Shown: positions 54,623 through 64,000, numbered from the stretch's first letter. The stretch is 64,000 nt of DNA from Gammaproteobacteria bacterium (GCA_030426265.1 JAUHYP010000007.1:1-64000), one strand, 5' to 3'. Made by a program: numbers and translations. The notes: generated from the letters alone by a model not told the origin.

Positions 54623-57193
54623 TCAGCTTCCCAGCACCACTTCGCGCGCCGGAGCCCGCAGGTTGTAGTCCGAGGACATGACACGGCCATACGCGCCCGC
54701 ATTTGCGATCAGCACCACGTCACCTTCCCGGCTCTCGGGCAGGAAACGGCTGTTGCCGAGGATGTCGCCGGATTCGCAGATAGGGCCGACCACGGTGTAG
54801 CGGCGGTTGGCGGGCTCGCCGTGCCGGTCCAGGTTGACGATGTCGTGATAGGCCCCGTACAGCGCCGGGCGCATCAGCGTGTTCATGCCGATCTCGATGC
54901 CCAGGTAGGCCTGCTCGCCTTTGGACTTGGTCTGGCACACCCGCGCCACCAGCACGCCGGCCTCGGCCACGATGTACCGGCCCGGTTCCAACCAGAGTTC
55001 CACGCCGTCGGGCACCGGCAGCGCACCCAGCAGGGCGTCCATCGCCGCCAGGTCGAAGGGCGCCTGGTCGCGCCGCTCGGGCACGCCCAGGCCGCCGCCC
55101 AGGTCGATGACCTTCACATCCGGAAAATCCTTCAGCAGCTCGAGGAAACGCTCCAGCTGGAGCTTCCACACCTCCGGCTCGGTGACGCCGCTGCCGGTGT
55201 GGGCATGCAGGCCACCGATCACGATCCCATGCTCGCGCGCGATGGCCAGGACCTGCTCGAGCTGGTGCAGCGGGATGCCGAACTTGGAGGCAGCGCCGGA
55301 GGTGACGACCTTGCGGTGATGGCCGAAGCCGGCGTCCAGGTCCAGGCGCAGGAAGATCTCCTTGCCGGCGAACACTTCGGGCCAGGCCTGCAGCGGGTAG
55401 AGGTTGTCGACGGTCAGGTGCACGCCACGCTCCAGGGCCGCCGCGTACTCCTCGCGGGGCGCGAAATTGGGCGTGAACAGCAGGTCCGCCGGCGTGGCGC
55501 TCGGCACTTCCCGCAGCACATGCTCGATTTCGCCGGGCGACACGGTCTCGAAACGCACACCCTCGGCGAACAGGGCGCGCAGGATGTCGGGGTGGTTGTT
55601 GGCCTTGACCGCGTACAGCACTCGGCCCAGCGAGCGCAGCGCCTTCAGGCGGCGCGCCGCCTGGCGCACGCTGTCCAGGTCGTAGACGTAGGCCGGGCCT
55701 TCGTGCGCCACCGCACGCAATTCCTCGGTGCGGCTTTCCCACCAGCCTCGCGGACGGCCCTCGCCGGGCGCCGTGAGTTCGGACCAGCTGGTGCCGAACT
55801 CCTCGCGGTGGTCGGCGATGGGCGCGATCAGCTTGGCGTGAAGCTTCTTCACCAGGCGGTCGGCCTGGTCCGCGTCCACGACCAGGGTGAAGTTCAGGTC
55901 GTTGGAGGACTGGGTCACCATGTAGATGGTGCTGTCCTCGAACGAATCGAGGGCGTCAGAGAGGCGGCCCAGCAGCGTGCGGATGGCGTTACCCACCAGG
56001 CTGATGGCCACCAGGCCCGTCTTGACCTTGACGTCGCAGAGTTTCGCCAGTTCTTCCAGGCAGGGCTCGAGGCCCTGTTGCGGACCCCGACCGGGACGGC
56101 GCGGGTCCAGGCTGACGGTCACGCTGGATTCGGAAGTGGACACCAGGTCGATGGAGATCCCGTGCCGCTTGAACACGCCGAAGGCATCGGCCAGGAATCC
56201 CGGCTGGTGCCACATGGCCACGCTCTCCATCGAGATCAGGGTGATGCCGTCCCGGCTGATCACGCCTTTCACCAGGCCCTCGGTGGCGGCCGAGCGAGGC
56301 CCGACGGAGGTGTGCTCCTCGTCAGGACGGTTGGTGTCGCGAATGGTCAGCGGAATGGCATGGCGTCGCACCGGCCCGATGCAGGGAGGATGCAGCACCT
56401 TGGCGCCCATGGCCGCGAATTCCTGGGCTTCGCTGTAGCTCAGCCGGCGCAGCAGGCGTGCGCCGCGCACCACGCCCGGGTTGGCGCTGAACACCCCGGG
56501 TACGTCGGTCCAGATCTGCAGGTCCGCGGCGTGCAGGCGTGCGGCCAGCAGGGCGGCGGACGTGTCGGAACCGCCCCGCCCCAGCAGCCAGGGATGCCCT
56601 TCCGGCCCCCGGGCCATAAAGCCCTGGGTGATGTGCAGCGGGCCGGCTTCGGCCAGCCGCGCCGACAATTCCGGATCGGTCTCCTCGCTGCAGTAGGCCG
56701 AGAGCGGGCCGGCGCTCGCGTCCGGGTCCACGACCAGCAGGTCCGTGGCCGAGTCCAGGATCGCGGCTTCGCCGAGGGCGGTGAGAATCTGCGCGCCCAG
56801 GGCCGAGGACAGGCGCTCGCCGAAACTCTGCAGCGCGGCCAGCCAGGCCTCGCCCTCGAGCCCGGAGGCTTCGGGTTGGTCGAGTAGCGCACCGAGGCGT
56901 TCGCGTTCCGCGAGGAAGGCCTCGCCCGGTTCGATGTCCAGTGACTCGGCGAGGGTGGCGTGGCGTGCGTCCAGGTCACGAAGCAGTTCCTCGCGCACCT
57001 CGCCCGGCGGCGCCTCGGCGAGGCGCAGCAGCAGGTCGGTCACGCCGCTCATGGCGGAGACGACGACGAGCACATGGTGGCCATCCGCGCGCTCCACCGC
57101 GCAGCGCCGGGCAATGGTGCGCCAGCGTTCCGCGGTGCTCACGCTGGTGCCGCCGAATTTCATGACCACCCAGGAGGGTTTTTCCTTGTTCAT
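54623..57193 (-). CDS. lysAC: Bifunctional aspartate kinase / diaminopimelate decarboxylase
   Basis: The 856-residue fusion carries an aspartate kinase (about 1-300: VVMKFGGTSVSTAERW, GRGGSDTSAALLAARL), ACT regulatory repeats (about 310-450), and a PLP diaminopimelate decarboxylase (about 475-856: YAVKANNHPDILRALF with the PLP Lys, GLHAHTGSG, ICESGDILG). It joins the first and last steps of lysine synthesis in one chain, known from Xanthomonas and relatives. The ACT domains should confer lysine feedback. A hairpin 18 bases upstream of the ATG could attenuate it. Confidence 0.95.
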   Translation of the reverse strand: MNKEKPSWVVMKFGGTSVSTAERWRTIARRCAVERADGHHVLVVVSAMSGVTDLLLRLAEAPPGEVREELLRDLDARHATLAESLDIEPGEAFLAERERLGALLDQPEASGLEGEAWLAALQSFGERLSSALGAQILTALGEAAILDSATDLLVVDPDASAGPLSAYCSEETDPELSARLAEAGPLHITQGFMARGPEGHPWLLGRGGSDTSAALLAARLHAADLQIWTDVPGVFSANPGVVRGARLLRRLSYSEAQEFAAMGAKVLHPPCIGPVRRHAIPLTIRDTNRPDEEHTSVGPRSAATEGLVKGVISRDGITLISMESVAMWHQPGFLADAFGVFKRHGISIDLVSTSESSVTVSLDPRRPGRGPQQGLEPCLEELAKLCDVKVKTGLVAISLVGNAIRTLLGRLSDALDSFEDSTIYMVTQSSNDLNFTLVVDADQADRLVKKLHAKLIAPIADHREEFGTSWSELTAPGEGRPRGWWESRTEELRAVAHEGPAYVYDLDSVRQAARRLKALRSLGRVLYAVKANNHPDILRALFAEGVRFETVSPGEIEHVLREVPSATPADLLFTPNFAPREEYAAALERGVHLTVDNLYPLQAWPEVFAGKEIFLRLDLDAGFGHHRKVVTSGAASKFGIPLHQLEQVLAIAREHGIVIGGLHAHTGSGVTEPEVWKLQLERFLELLKDFPDVKVIDLGGGLGVPERRDQAPFDLAAMDALLGALPVPDGVELWLEPGRYIVAEAGVLVARVCQTKSKGEQAYLGIEIGMNTLMRPALYGAYHDIVNLDRHGEPANRRYTVVGPICESGDILGNSRFLPESREGDVVLIANAGAYGRVMSSDYNLRAPAREVVLGS

Positions 57194-57210
57194 TCTGTTG
57201 TCCTGTAACG

Positions 57211-57236
57211 AAAACGGCCTCCGCGAGGGAGGCCGT
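57211..57236 (-). terminator. Intrinsic terminator or attenuator between rpoH and lysAC
   Basis: On the minus strand ACGGCCTCC, loop CTCGC, GGAGGCCGT is followed by TTTCG. The hairpin is 25 bases after the rpoH stop and 18 bases before the lysAC ATG, so it can end the rpoH message and set the level of readthrough into lysAC. Confidence 0.75.
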
Positions 57237-57261
57237 CATTGTGACACGTTATCCGAAGAAA

Positions 57262-58167
57262 TCAGGCGTTCAGGCTGGCCCGGAGTTTCTTCATCGCGTT
57301 CGCTTCGAGCTGGCGAATGCGCTCGGCGGAAACGCCGTAAACGTCAGCCAGTTCCTGCAGCGTGGCCTTGTCCTCCACCAGCCAACGGCGGCGGATGATG
57401 TCCTGGCTGCGATCATCGAGTTCGTCGATGCCGCGGTACAGCAGGCCGTTGTTGTGCTCGGACTCATCGAGTTCCGCGGCGGTGACCTCGGGGTCGTCCA
57501 CGTGGCTCTCGAGATAGGCGGCCGGGGCCACCTGCGGACGGTCGTCGTCCTCGGCGGCCGTGAGGTCGAAGCCGATGTCCTGGCCTGACAGGCGCGACTC
57601 CATCTCGAGCACGGTCTCGGGCTTGACGCCCAGGTTCTCGGCGACGGTGTTCACCTCGTCCATGCTCAGCCAACCCAGGCGCTTCTTGGACTTGCGCAGG
57701 TTGAAGAACAGCTTGCGCTGGGCCTTGGTCGTGGCGACCTTGACGATGCGCCAGTTGCGCAGGATGAACTCGTGCATCTCGGCGCGGATCCAGTGCACGG
57801 CGAAGGACACCAGGCGCACTTCGCGGTCCGGGTCGAAACGCTTCACGGCCTTCATCAGGCCGATGTTGCCTTCCTGGATCAGGTCGCCCAGGGCCAGGCC
57901 GTAGCCGGTGTAGCCCTTGGCCACGTGCACCACGAAGCGCAGGTGCGCGAGCACCAGGCGGCGAGCCGCGTCGATGTCTTCGTCATCGCGGTAGCGCGCG
58001 GCGAGTTCCTGCTCCTCTTCGAGGGTCAGGACGGGAATCTTGTAGACCTCCTGGATGTAGGCATCCAGATTGCCGGTGCCGGCCGGGGCCAGCAGGTGGC
58101 TGGGGACCAGGGCGGTGCCCGGATTGGCCTCTGCGGCCTTCGCGGCCGCGGGGGTTGAATGGCTCAT
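57262..58167 (-). CDS. rpoH: RNA polymerase sigma factor RpoH (sigma-32)
   Basis: The 301-residue sigma factor directs heat-shock transcription. Region 2 reads [40 protein letters not shown]; the RpoH box is [21 protein letters not shown]; region 4 ends [28 protein letters not shown]. The start MSHSTPA (58167) has GAGGAGG upstream. It follows ftsX with its own promoter; ftsE-ftsX-rpoH is the common gammaproteobacterial order. Confidence 0.96.
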   Translation of the reverse strand: MSHSTPAAAKAAEANPGTALVPSHLLAPAGTGNLDAYIQEVYKIPVLTLEEEQELAARYRDDEDIDAARRLVLAHLRFVVHVAKGYTGYGLALGDLIQEGNIGLMKAVKRFDPDREVRLVSFAVHWIRAEMHEFILRNWRIVKVATTKAQRKLFFNLRKSKKRLGWLSMDEVNTVAENLGVKPETVLEMESRLSGQDIGFDLTAAEDDDRPQVAPAAYLESHVDDPEVTAAELDESEHNNGLLYRGIDELDDRSQDIIRRRWLVEDKATLQELADVYGVSAERIRQLEANAMKKLRASLNA

Positions 58168-58192
58168 CGAACCTCCTCGATTCAAGCGCACC

Positions 58193-58201
58193 ATTATAGC
58201 A
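58193..58201 (-). promoter_or_regulatory. Extended -10 promoter of rpoH
   Basis: On the minus strand TGCTATAAT (58201-58193) is a perfect extended -10 element about 26 bases upstream of the rpoH ATG. The -35 is poor (GGGAAC), as tolerated with an extended -10. An AT-rich stretch further up (58320-58375) may hold a second promoter. Confidence 0.65.
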
Positions 58202-58373
58202 GGATTGCCGGGACGGTTCCCTTTCGGCGAACCTCCCTGATGGTGCCTCAGTGCCCTGTTTTCCCCCGCTGTGCGGCAGGAATACGGGCGGTTTAGGGAA
58301 CACTTTGTGAGACCAGTTTACGGGGCTTTGGTTCAAATTTCAGTGAACTTTTTTATTCTTGTCTATCAATAAG

Positions 58374-59333
58374 TTATCGCCTTCCTAACGTACCGCCCGG
58401 CTGCAATTCGCGCAAATGCCGCTGCACCGCGATCCATGCCCCTGCCAGGCCGAGCACGCCGCCGACGCCGAGCAGCGCCAGTGTCTCGCCAAGGCCCAGC
58501 CCGGCCAGGGCCGTGTCCTCGCCGTAACTGGCCAGCAAACGGCCCAGCGGACCGTCCAGGTACTCGAGCCCGAGATTGACCAGCACCATCGCGGTGACCC
58601 CGCCCAACAGCCCGTACCAGAGGCCCGAATAGAGGAACGGCTGGCGGATGAAGGCCGGCCATGCGCCGACCAGGGCCAGCACTTCGATCTCGTCGGCGCG
58701 GGCCGCCACGTCCAGTCGAATGGTGTTGGCAACGACCACGACCACGGCCACGCCGAACAGCAGGGTGAGCACGGTCACCGCCGCGCGGCCGAGGTCCAGG
58801 AACCGCTCGAGCCGCTCGAGCCACTTGCGGTCGTACTCGACCCGCTCGACCACGGCACGGCCGCGTAGGGCTTCGGACAGGGCCTCCACCCTGCCCTCCA
58901 GGCCTTCGCCCGGCGCGGGCACCACGCTCAGGACCCACGGCAAGGGGTTGATCTCCAGCAGTTCCAGGGCGCCGAGCCCGGAGTGCGCGCGAAACTCGGT
59001 CAGGCCCTGCTCCGGCGAGACCGCGGTCACCTCGATGACCGTGTCCAGGCTGCCCAGTTCCTCCGCCAGGGCGTCCACCTGGGCCTGCGTCGTGTCCGGC
59101 GCCATGAACACGCTCAGGGCGCCCCAGCGCTCCTCCCCCAGCTCCAGGCGGTCGAGGTTGAGCAGGGTGAGGTGCAGCCCGAGCGGCAGCAGCATGGCGA
59201 TGCCCAGCACCAGGACCGTCATCAGGGTGCCGACCCGGTGCGACATCAACGCCCCGAGACTGGAGAAGAAGCTGTAGCTGTGGCGCCGGACCGTGGCGCG
59301 CCAGCGCTGGCGAATGCGGCCCAGCAGGCTCAT
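58374..59333 (-). CDS. ftsX: Cell division protein FtsX
   Basis: The 319-residue ABC-type permease has an N-terminal cytoplasmic part, a first membrane helix (GTLMTVLVLGIAMLLPLGL), a periplasmic domain (about 60-190) that binds EnvC, and three more helices. With FtsE it drives amidase activation at the septum; envC is at 30458. The ATG overlaps the ftsE stop by four bases. Confidence 0.94.
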   Translation of the reverse strand: MSLLGRIRQRWRATVRRHSYSFFSSLGALMSHRVGTLMTVLVLGIAMLLPLGLHLTLLNLDRLELGEERWGALSVFMAPDTTQAQVDALAEELGSLDTVIEVTAVSPEQGLTEFRAHSGLGALELLEINPLPWVLSVVPAPGEGLEGRVEALSEALRGRAVVERVEYDRKWLERLERFLDLGRAAVTVLTLLFGVAVVVVVANTIRLDVAARADEIEVLALVGAWPAFIRQPFLYSGLWYGLLGGVTAMVLVNLGLEYLDGPLGRLLASYGEDTALAGLGLGETLALLGVGGVLGLAGAWIAVQRHLRELQPGGTLGRR

Positions 59334-60010
59334 CGGGCCGGGGCCCCCGGCACGAGATCATCCACCAGCCTGCCCTTCGAGAGCACCAGGACGCGCTGGC
59401 GCATGCGGCGGACGAGTTCGAGATCGTGGCTGGCGATCAGCACGGTCACGCCACGCTGATTGAGCGTGCGGAACAGGCCGAAAAGCTCCCAGGACAACTC
59501 CGGGTCCAGGTTGCCGGTGGGCTCGTCCGCGAGCAGCACCGGGGGCATGCCCACGACGGCGCGGGCCACGCCCACGCGCTGTTGTTCGCCACCGGACAGG
59601 GCCAGTGGCCACGAACGCTCACGGTCTTCCAGGCCCACCATCTTCAGGGCGGCGCGCACCTTCTTGCGGATGTCCGCGTAGCGCTCCCCGGCGATCATCA
59701 GCGGCAGGGCCACGTTGTCGAACACAGTCTTGTCCGCGAGCAGCTTGTGGTCCTGGAAGATCATGCCCACGCCCTGGCGCACGGCAGGGGCGTGGCGGTC
59801 GGGGGTCTGGCTGAGATTGCGCCCGTCCAGCACCACCTGTCCGCGGGTGGCGCGTTCGAGCAACAGGAGCAGGCGCAGCAGCGTGCTCTTGCCGGCGCCG
59901 GAGTGGCCGGTGAGGAAGGCCATCTCGCCGCGGCCGATTTCGAAGCTGAGTTCGTTGAGCGCGGTGGTGCCGCTCTCATAGCGCATGCTGACCCGGTCGA
60001 AGCGGATCAT
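59330..60010 (-). CDS. ftsE: Cell division ATP-binding protein FtsE
   Basis: The 226-residue ABC ATPase has Walker [16 protein letters not shown], signature [16 protein letters not shown], and Walker [13 protein letters not shown], with the FtsE start [25 protein letters not shown]. It energises FtsX. The gene follows rhlB by about 100 bases, with a TATGAT hexamer in between. Confidence 0.96.
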   Translation of the reverse strand: MIRFDRVSMRYESGTTALNELSFEIGRGEMAFLTGHSGAGKSTLLRLLLLLERATRGQVVLDGRNLSQTPDRHAPAVRQGVGMIFQDHKLLADKTVFDNVALPLMIAGERYADIRKKVRAALKMVGLEDRERSWPLALSGGEQQRVGVARAVVGMPPVLLADEPTGNLDPELSWELFGLFRTLNQRGVTVLIASHDLELVRRMRQRVLVLSKGRLVDDLVPGAPAR

Positions 60011-60061
60011 TCAGCGGGGTTCCGGGAGGAGTGGGAATCGGGTTGCACCATGCCGGCGCGT

Positions 60062-60067
60062 ATCATA
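60062..60067 (-). promoter_or_regulatory. Probable -10 element for ftsEX
   Basis: TATGAT on the minus strand (60067-60062) is about 52 bases upstream of the ftsE ATG. The hexamer 17 bases further (TCGGAC) is a weak -35. It may start an ftsEX transcript independent of rhlB. Confidence 0.4.
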
Positions 60068-60112
60068 CCCGAGGGTCGGGGCGAGTCCGATACCCGCCCC
60101 GAGGATTGGCGA

Positions 60113-61573
60113 TCAGCTTTCCTGTGCCGCCTTCTGGCGGGGCCGCCGACGGCGACGGCGGCGCTTCTGCGGCGCATCCCCATCGGTCGCCGACGCGCCC
60201 GGATTCGGGCCCGGGGTCTCCGATGAATCACCACCCCCGGACGCCTTCGCGGAGGACGAACGGCCGCCGGAGGATCGCGAGGACGAGGAACGCCCACCGG
60301 AACCGCCACGGCCCCGGCCGTTGCCACGCCCGCGACCTCCAGCACCACCCGGGCCATCCCGCCGTTTCCGCGGGGGCCGTGGCGGCGTGACGATGTCGGG
60401 CAGCGCGTCCAGGTCCAGTTGTTCCATCGGGATCGGGTAGCCGATGTACTCCTCGATGGCCGGCAGCGAGAAGGCGTAGTCCTCGCAGGCGAAACTGATG
60501 GCTTCGCCGCGCGCACCCAGTCGGGCCGTGCGGCCGATGCGGTGAACGTAGTCCTCGGCATCGTGCGGCAGGTCGAAGTTCACCACGTGCGTCACGTCCG
60601 GGATGTGCAGGCCGCGCGCGGCCACGTCGGTGGCGACCAGGATCTTGATCTCGCCGTCATGGAACCTCTTGAGCAGGCTCTGGCGCTTCTTCTGGTGCAC
60701 CCGTCCGGAGATGACGGCGGCATGAAGCTCGTTGGCGTTCAGCGTGCGGCCGATGCGGTCGGCGCCTTCACGGGTGTTGGTGAAGACGATCACCCGACCG
60801 TCCACGTCCCGCAGCAGCTGGACCAGCATCGGCAGTTTCTCCGAGTTGGCGGGGTAGTACACCCGCTGTTCCACGTTGTCGGCGGTGACCTGGTCGGTTT
60901 CCACCTTGAGCTCTTCCGGCTCGTTCATGTGCTCGTAGGCGAGTTCCATGACGCGGTGCGAAAGCGTCGCGGAGAACATCAGGGTCTGGCGCTCGCTGAC
61001 GTCCGGCATGCGGCGCAGCAGGTAGCGGATGTCCTTGATGAAGCCGAGATCGAACATGCGGTCCGCCTCGTCCAGCACGGCGACCTGGATGTGGTCGAGG
61101 CTGTACACGCGCTGCTTGAAGTAGTCGATCATGCGGCCCGGCGTGCCCACCAGGATGTCGACGCCATTCTGCAGCTGCGTGCGCTGCTTGTCGTAGTCGA
61201 TGCCACCGTAGGCCAGGCCCAGGGTCAGGCCCGTGCCCTTGCCCAGGAGTTCGGCGTCCTTGTGGATCTGCAGGGCCAACTCACGCGTGGGCGCGATGAC
61301 GATGGCGCCGGGGTTCGATCCCCGCTTTTCACGCGTGTCCTGCTGGAGCAGGCGCTGGAAAATGACCAGCAGGAAGGCGGCGGTCTTGCCGGTGCCCGTC
61401 TGGGCCTGGCCCGCGACGTCCTTGCCCGCGAGGGCCGGTGGCAGGGTCAGGGCCTGGATGGGCGTACAATGGGTAAAGCCCGCGCCCTCGATCCCTTCCA
61501 TGATGGCGGGGTCGAGGCCGAGGCCTGCGAAGGCCACATCCGACAGGGGGCCTTTCGTTTTCGTTTCGGACAT
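60113..61573 (-). CDS. rhlB: ATP-dependent RNA helicase RhlB
   Basis: The 486-residue DEAD-box helicase has Q motif [14 protein letters not shown], Walker [14 protein letters not shown] in [13 protein letters not shown] in MFSATLS, and [10 protein letters not shown]. The tail (after about 395) is very long, Gly/Arg/Ser-rich, ending [17 protein letters not shown], an RNA-binding extension. RhlB works with the RNA degradosome. The order rhlB / trxA / rho matches E. coli. The ATG at 61573 has AAGAGGA upstream. Confidence 0.93.
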   Translation of the reverse strand: MSETKTKGPLSDVAFAGLGLDPAIMEGIEGAGFTHCTPIQALTLPPALAGKDVAGQAQTGTGKTAAFLLVIFQRLLQQDTREKRGSNPGAIVIAPTRELALQIHKDAELLGKGTGLTLGLAYGGIDYDKQRTQLQNGVDILVGTPGRMIDYFKQRVYSLDHIQVAVLDEADRMFDLGFIKDIRYLLRRMPDVSERQTLMFSATLSHRVMELAYEHMNEPEELKVETDQVTADNVEQRVYYPANSEKLPMLVQLLRDVDGRVIVFTNTREGADRIGRTLNANELHAAVISGRVHQKKRQSLLKRFHDGEIKILVATDVAARGLHIPDVTHVVNFDLPHDAEDYVHRIGRTARLGARGEAISFACEDYAFSLPAIEEYIGYPIPMEQLDLDALPDIVTPPRPPRKRRDGPGGAGGRGRGNGRGRGGSGGRSSSSRSSGGRSSSAKASGGGDSSETPGPNPGASATDGDAPQKRRRRRRRPRQKAAQES

Positions 61574-61836
61574 GAAATCCTCTTGTTCCCGCACGGCGGG
61601 AAGCGTCACACTTCGGGTTCGTGTCAGGAGCGTTCGGCTGGTCTTGAAAACCGGGGGACGCGCCCAAACTTCGTCAGGCAGTCCAGCTTGGGAAGACGGA
61701 TCCTGCGGATTGGGTGAGCCGATTCGCACGCGTTGATCGCGTTGGTGGAACCGACCCGGCCCAAAAACAGTATTTTAGCGATGACGACGCCCCGGTACCA
61801 GTCGCGGGCGCCACAAACAGAACCAGGAGAGTCACT
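61574..61836. other. Divergent rhlB/trxA promoter region
   Basis: The 263-base gap between rhlB and trxA has TATTTT on the plus strand (61771-61776) overlapping TAAAAT on the minus strand (61777-61772), so both genes may start from overlapping -10 elements. The rhlB leader would be about 190 bases. No other feature is visible. Confidence 0.4.
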
Positions 61837-62163
61837 GTGAGCGAACACATCATCCACGTCACCGACGCCGATTTCGAGGAAAAGGTCCTGAACGCCGAAG
61901 GCCCGGTGCTGGTGGATTTCTGGGCCGAATGGTGCGGCCCGTGCAAAATGATCGCCCCTGCCCTGGACCAGATTGCCGACGAACTGCAGGGAAAGATCAC
62001 GGTGGCGAAAGTCGACGTGGACTCCAGCCCGGTAACGCCGAACCAGTACGGCGTGCGCGGCATCCCGACGCTGATGATCTTCCGCGACGGCAACATCCAG
62101 GCCATGAAGGTCGGCGGCATTCCCAAGGGCGCCATCCAGTCCTTCATCGAAGAGAACATCTGA
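61837..62163 (+). CDS. trxA: Thioredoxin
   Basis: The 108-residue protein is thioredoxin 1, with WCGPC at 32-36 (Cys33, Cys36), the cis-Pro of GIPTLMIF and the E. coli-like length. It reduces disulfides, including those of ribonucleotide reductase. The start is GTG at 61837 with AGGAGA upstream. Confidence 0.97.
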   Translation: MSEHIIHVTDADFEEKVLNAEGPVLVDFWAEWCGPCKMIAPALDQIADELQGKITVAKVDVDSSPVTPNQYGVRGIPTLMIFRDGNIQAMKVGGIPKGAIQSFIEENI

Positions 62164-62189
62164 AGGGCTTGACGCCCTGAGCTCCACGC

Positions 62190-62214
62190 GGGCGCCCGGG
62201 CTTCCCGGGCGCCC
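62190..62214 (+). terminator. Strong hairpin after trxA, no T-run
   Basis: GGGCGCCCGGG (62190-62200), loop CTT, CCCGGGCGCCC (62204-62214). It is 27 bases past the trxA stop. Without a U-tract it may act as a 3' end stabiliser with a Rho-dependent stop behind it. Confidence 0.5.
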
Positions 62215-62235
62215 GTGACGCACGTCCCCCGGCGC

Positions 62236-62264
62236 TGGACGCTGGGAGTGTTCCATGCTAATTT
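62236..62264 (+). promoter_or_regulatory. Candidate rho promoter
   Basis: TGGACG (62236-62241), a 17-base spacer, and TAATTT (62259-62264) preceded by TGC as in an extended -10. A start near 62271 would leave a leader of about 225 bases. Confidence 0.5.
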
Positions 62265-62495
62265 CTTCTCATCTCCAGCGGGTGTCCTACTCGGCCCGAG
62301 CGTCTTCCCGGTCACGATAACAGCGAACAAGAGTCCGCAAACCGGGATTGAGCGCGGCCACAACAACGCCAAAAGATCGAGGCGACACTCCACGGGCGAC
62401 CGCTGGCCCTGAAGACTTTCCCTGAGCAGGACCGACACCGAAGACCTGTTGACCTTCCCCGCCGGGCGTACGCCCGCATCATTCGACCAAGAATC
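62265..62495 (+). other. Long 5' leader of rho
   Basis: About 230 bases lie between the candidate promoter and the rho ATG. In E. coli the rho leader is a site of Rho-dependent autoregulation, so a similar role is likely. I see no terminator hairpin, and a 65-codon frame across 62215-62412 lacks a ribosome-binding site and does not look real. Confidence 0.45.
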
Positions 62496-63752
62496 ATGAA
62501 TCTCACCGAACTGAAGCAAAAACCGATTGCCCAGCTGTTGGACATCGCCAACGAGATGAACCTGGAGAACGTCGCGCGTTCCCGCAAACAGGACATCATC
62601 TTTTCCATCCTCAAGGCCCATGCCAAGAGCGGCGAAAGCATCTACGGCGAAGGCGTACTGGAAATCCTGCAGGACGGCTTCGGCTTCCTGCGCTCGGCGG
62701 ACTCGAGCTACCTGGCAGGCCCGGACGACATCTACGTCTCGCCCAGCCAGATCCGGCGCTTCAACCTGCGCACCGGCGACATGCTCACCGGCAAGATCCG
62801 GCCCCCGAAGGACAGCGAACGCTACTTCGCCCTGCTGAAGGTCGAAACGCTCAACTACGAGTCCCCGGACGCGGCCAAGTCCAAAATCCTGTTCGAGAAC
62901 CTGACGGCGGAGTTCCCGACCAAGCAGGCGAAACTCGAGCGCGGCAACGGCAGTACGGAAGACATCACCGCGCGCATCATCGACCTGGTGGCGCCCATCG
63001 GATTCGGCCAGCGCGGCCTGGTGGTCTCGCCGCCCAAGGCGGGCAAGACCATCATGCTGCAGAACATCGCCACCAGCATCCGGGCGAACCACCCGGACGC
63101 CAAGATGATCATCCTGCTGATCGACGAGCGTCCCGAGGAAGTGACCGAAATGCAGCGCTCGGTGGATGCCGAGGTGATCGCCTCCACCTTCGACGAGCCG
63201 GCCTCGCGCCATGTCCAGGTGGCGGAAATGGTCATCGAGCGGGCCAAGCGCCTGGTCGAGCACCAGAACGAGGTGGTGATCCTCCTCGATTCCATCACCC
63301 GCCTGGCCCGCGCCTACAACACGGTGGCCCCCTCTTCCGGGAAGGTACTCACGGGCGGCGTGGATGCCAACGCCCTTCAGCGCCCGAAGCGATTTTTCGG
63401 TGCGGCGCGCAACGTGACCGAGGGCGGCTCCCTGACGATCATCGCCACCGCGCTGGTCGATACTGGCTCGAAGATGGACGAGGTGATCTACGAAGAATTC
63501 AAGGGCACGGGCAACATGGAGGTGCACCTGAACCGCCGCGTGGCGGAACGGCGCATCTATCCGGCCATCGACATCAACCGCTCCGGCACGCGTCGCGAGG
63601 AACTGATGATCGATCAGGCCATGCTGCAGAAGGTCTGGATCCTGCGCAAACTGCTGCACCCCATGGATGAAGCCCAGGCCATCGAGTTCATGCTCGACAA
63701 GCTCAAAGCGACGAAGACCAACGAGGAATTCTTCCAGTTCATGAAGCGCTGA
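62496..63752 (+). CDS. rho: Transcription termination factor Rho
   Basis: The 418-residue hexameric RNA helicase/ATPase has the N-terminal RNA-binding domain ([18 protein letters not shown]), Walker [14 protein letters not shown], Walker [15 protein letters not shown] and the C-terminal [11 protein letters not shown]. Its length equals that of E. coli (419). The ATG at 62496 is fixed by [15 protein letters not shown]. Confidence 0.98.
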   Translation: MNLTELKQKPIAQLLDIANEMNLENVARSRKQDIIFSILKAHAKSGESIYGEGVLEILQDGFGFLRSADSSYLAGPDDIYVSPSQIRRFNLRTGDMLTGKIRPPKDSERYFALLKVETLNYESPDAAKSKILFENLTAEFPTKQAKLERGNGSTEDITARIIDLVAPIGFGQRGLVVSPPKAGKTIMLQNIATSIRANHPDAKMIILLIDERPEEVTEMQRSVDAEVIASTFDEPASRHVQVAEMVIERAKRLVEHQNEVVILLDSITRLARAYNTVAPSSGKVLTGGVDANALQRPKRFFGAARNVTEGGSLTIIATALVDTGSKMDEVIYEEFKGTGNMEVHLNRRVAERRIYPAIDINRSGTRREELMIDQAMLQKVWILRKLLHPMDEAQAIEFMLDKLKATKTNEEFFQFMKR

Positions 63753-63790
63753 GGCACTTCATTCCCTGAAGAACCATCCGCATTCCTTAC

Positions 63791-63816
63791 GAGGCCCGGC
63801 CACCCTGGCCGGCCTC
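63791..63816 (+). terminator. Weak terminator-like hairpin after rho
   Basis: GAGGCCCGGCCA (63791-63802) pairs with TGGCCGGCCTC (63806-63816) with one bulged C and a CCC loop. No T-run follows, so it may only shape the 3' end. The rest of the 168-base gap to the next gene is plain. Confidence 0.35.
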
Positions 63817-63920
63817 GCAAAAGCCACGCCACCCCGGCGGGCCGGCAACGCCTACGAGACTTGACGTACGCCCTTCCGGCGACAATGCTGGACGGGTGAC
63901 TCACGACAAGGAGCGATGCC

Positions 63921-64000
63921 ATGCAGCTTGGCGCTTTCTCCGTCAGCCTGGCCGTAAAGGACCTGGCGGCGTCCCGCGACTTCTACGCCAAACTGGGCTT
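63921..64000 (+). CDS. VOC (glyoxalase/bleomycin resistance) family protein, N-terminal part
   Basis: The window ends 26 codons into a gene starting [27 protein letters not shown], the first beta strand and helix of VOC superfamily metalloproteins. AAGGAG lies nine bases upstream. The rest lies beyond the window, so substrate and function cannot be judged. Confidence 0.75.
   Translation, partial: MQLGAFSVSLAVKDLAASRDFYAKLG

Noticed and set aside
62215-62412. 65-codon frame in the rho leader
   Set aside because: No ribosome-binding site, unconvincing composition, and it overlaps the likely promoter.

Overview
The window is about 64 kb of GC-rich, gene-dense chromosomal DNA with no insertion sequence, prophage, CRISPR array, rRNA or tRNA that I can see. 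The gene set (ubiG, secB, ftsEX-rpoH, rhlB/trxA/rho, a FimX-like protein, type II secretion GspA/GspB, SURF1 and CtaG) points to a gammaproteobacterium. The fused aspartate kinase/diaminopimelate decarboxylase is typical of the Xanthomonadales (Lysobacterales) and relatives. The split B12-dependent ribonucleotide reductase recalls Pseudomonas. I infer a free-living aerobe near the Lysobacterales/Chromatiales; the species is not determined.

Layout: 1-7.3 kb has the end of an unknown gene, hinT, an Ada-like alkyltransferase, a YciK-like SDR, an FmdB zinc ribbon, and a tight minus-strand operon efp-mtaD-ubiG-HAD phosphatase-squalene/phytoene synthase homologue-GFA protein. 7.5-16.1 kb is a plus-strand run: FimX-like c-di-GMP protein, gluQ, accA, tilS, xseB, ispA, dxs. 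16.1-20.5 kb is a minus-strand operon with mostly 4-nt overlaps: Tat-exported dehydrogenase small subunit, GMC oxidoreductase, exported RidA, UspA, DUF2238 membrane protein, AlkB. 20.6-24.2 kb is nucleoside salvage (cdd, deoD, deoA) behind two membrane proteins. 24.2-27.4 kb is nrdJa-nrdJb under two NrdR boxes, with an A10 tract inside nrdJb.

27.5-40 kb holds an acidic exported protein, gpsA-secB, a rhodanese, envC-ctpA, DUF1820, a rhomboid, gspB-gspA and putA. 40.2-48.3 kb is an aa3-type cytochrome oxidase locus (coxB with a fused cytochrome c domain, coxA, a 52-residue protein, ctaG, coxC, then SURF1, a Sco-like protein, ctaA, ctaB and an inverted DUF2909 gene). 48.3-64 kb carries gcvP, cls, a TerC protein, a second DUF2238 relative, the lysC-lysA fusion, rpoH, ftsX-ftsE, rhlB, trxA, rho and the start of a VOC-family gene.

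Most of this is conserved core genome. The most interesting signals are the A10 slippery tract that would switch off the NrdJb cysteine tail, the paired NrdR boxes, the triply degenerate FimX-like receptor, the alkB-to-GMC stress operon, and a hairpin placed like an attenuator between rpoH and the lysine-pathway fusion gene. All coordinates and starts were read by eye; no database search was run.
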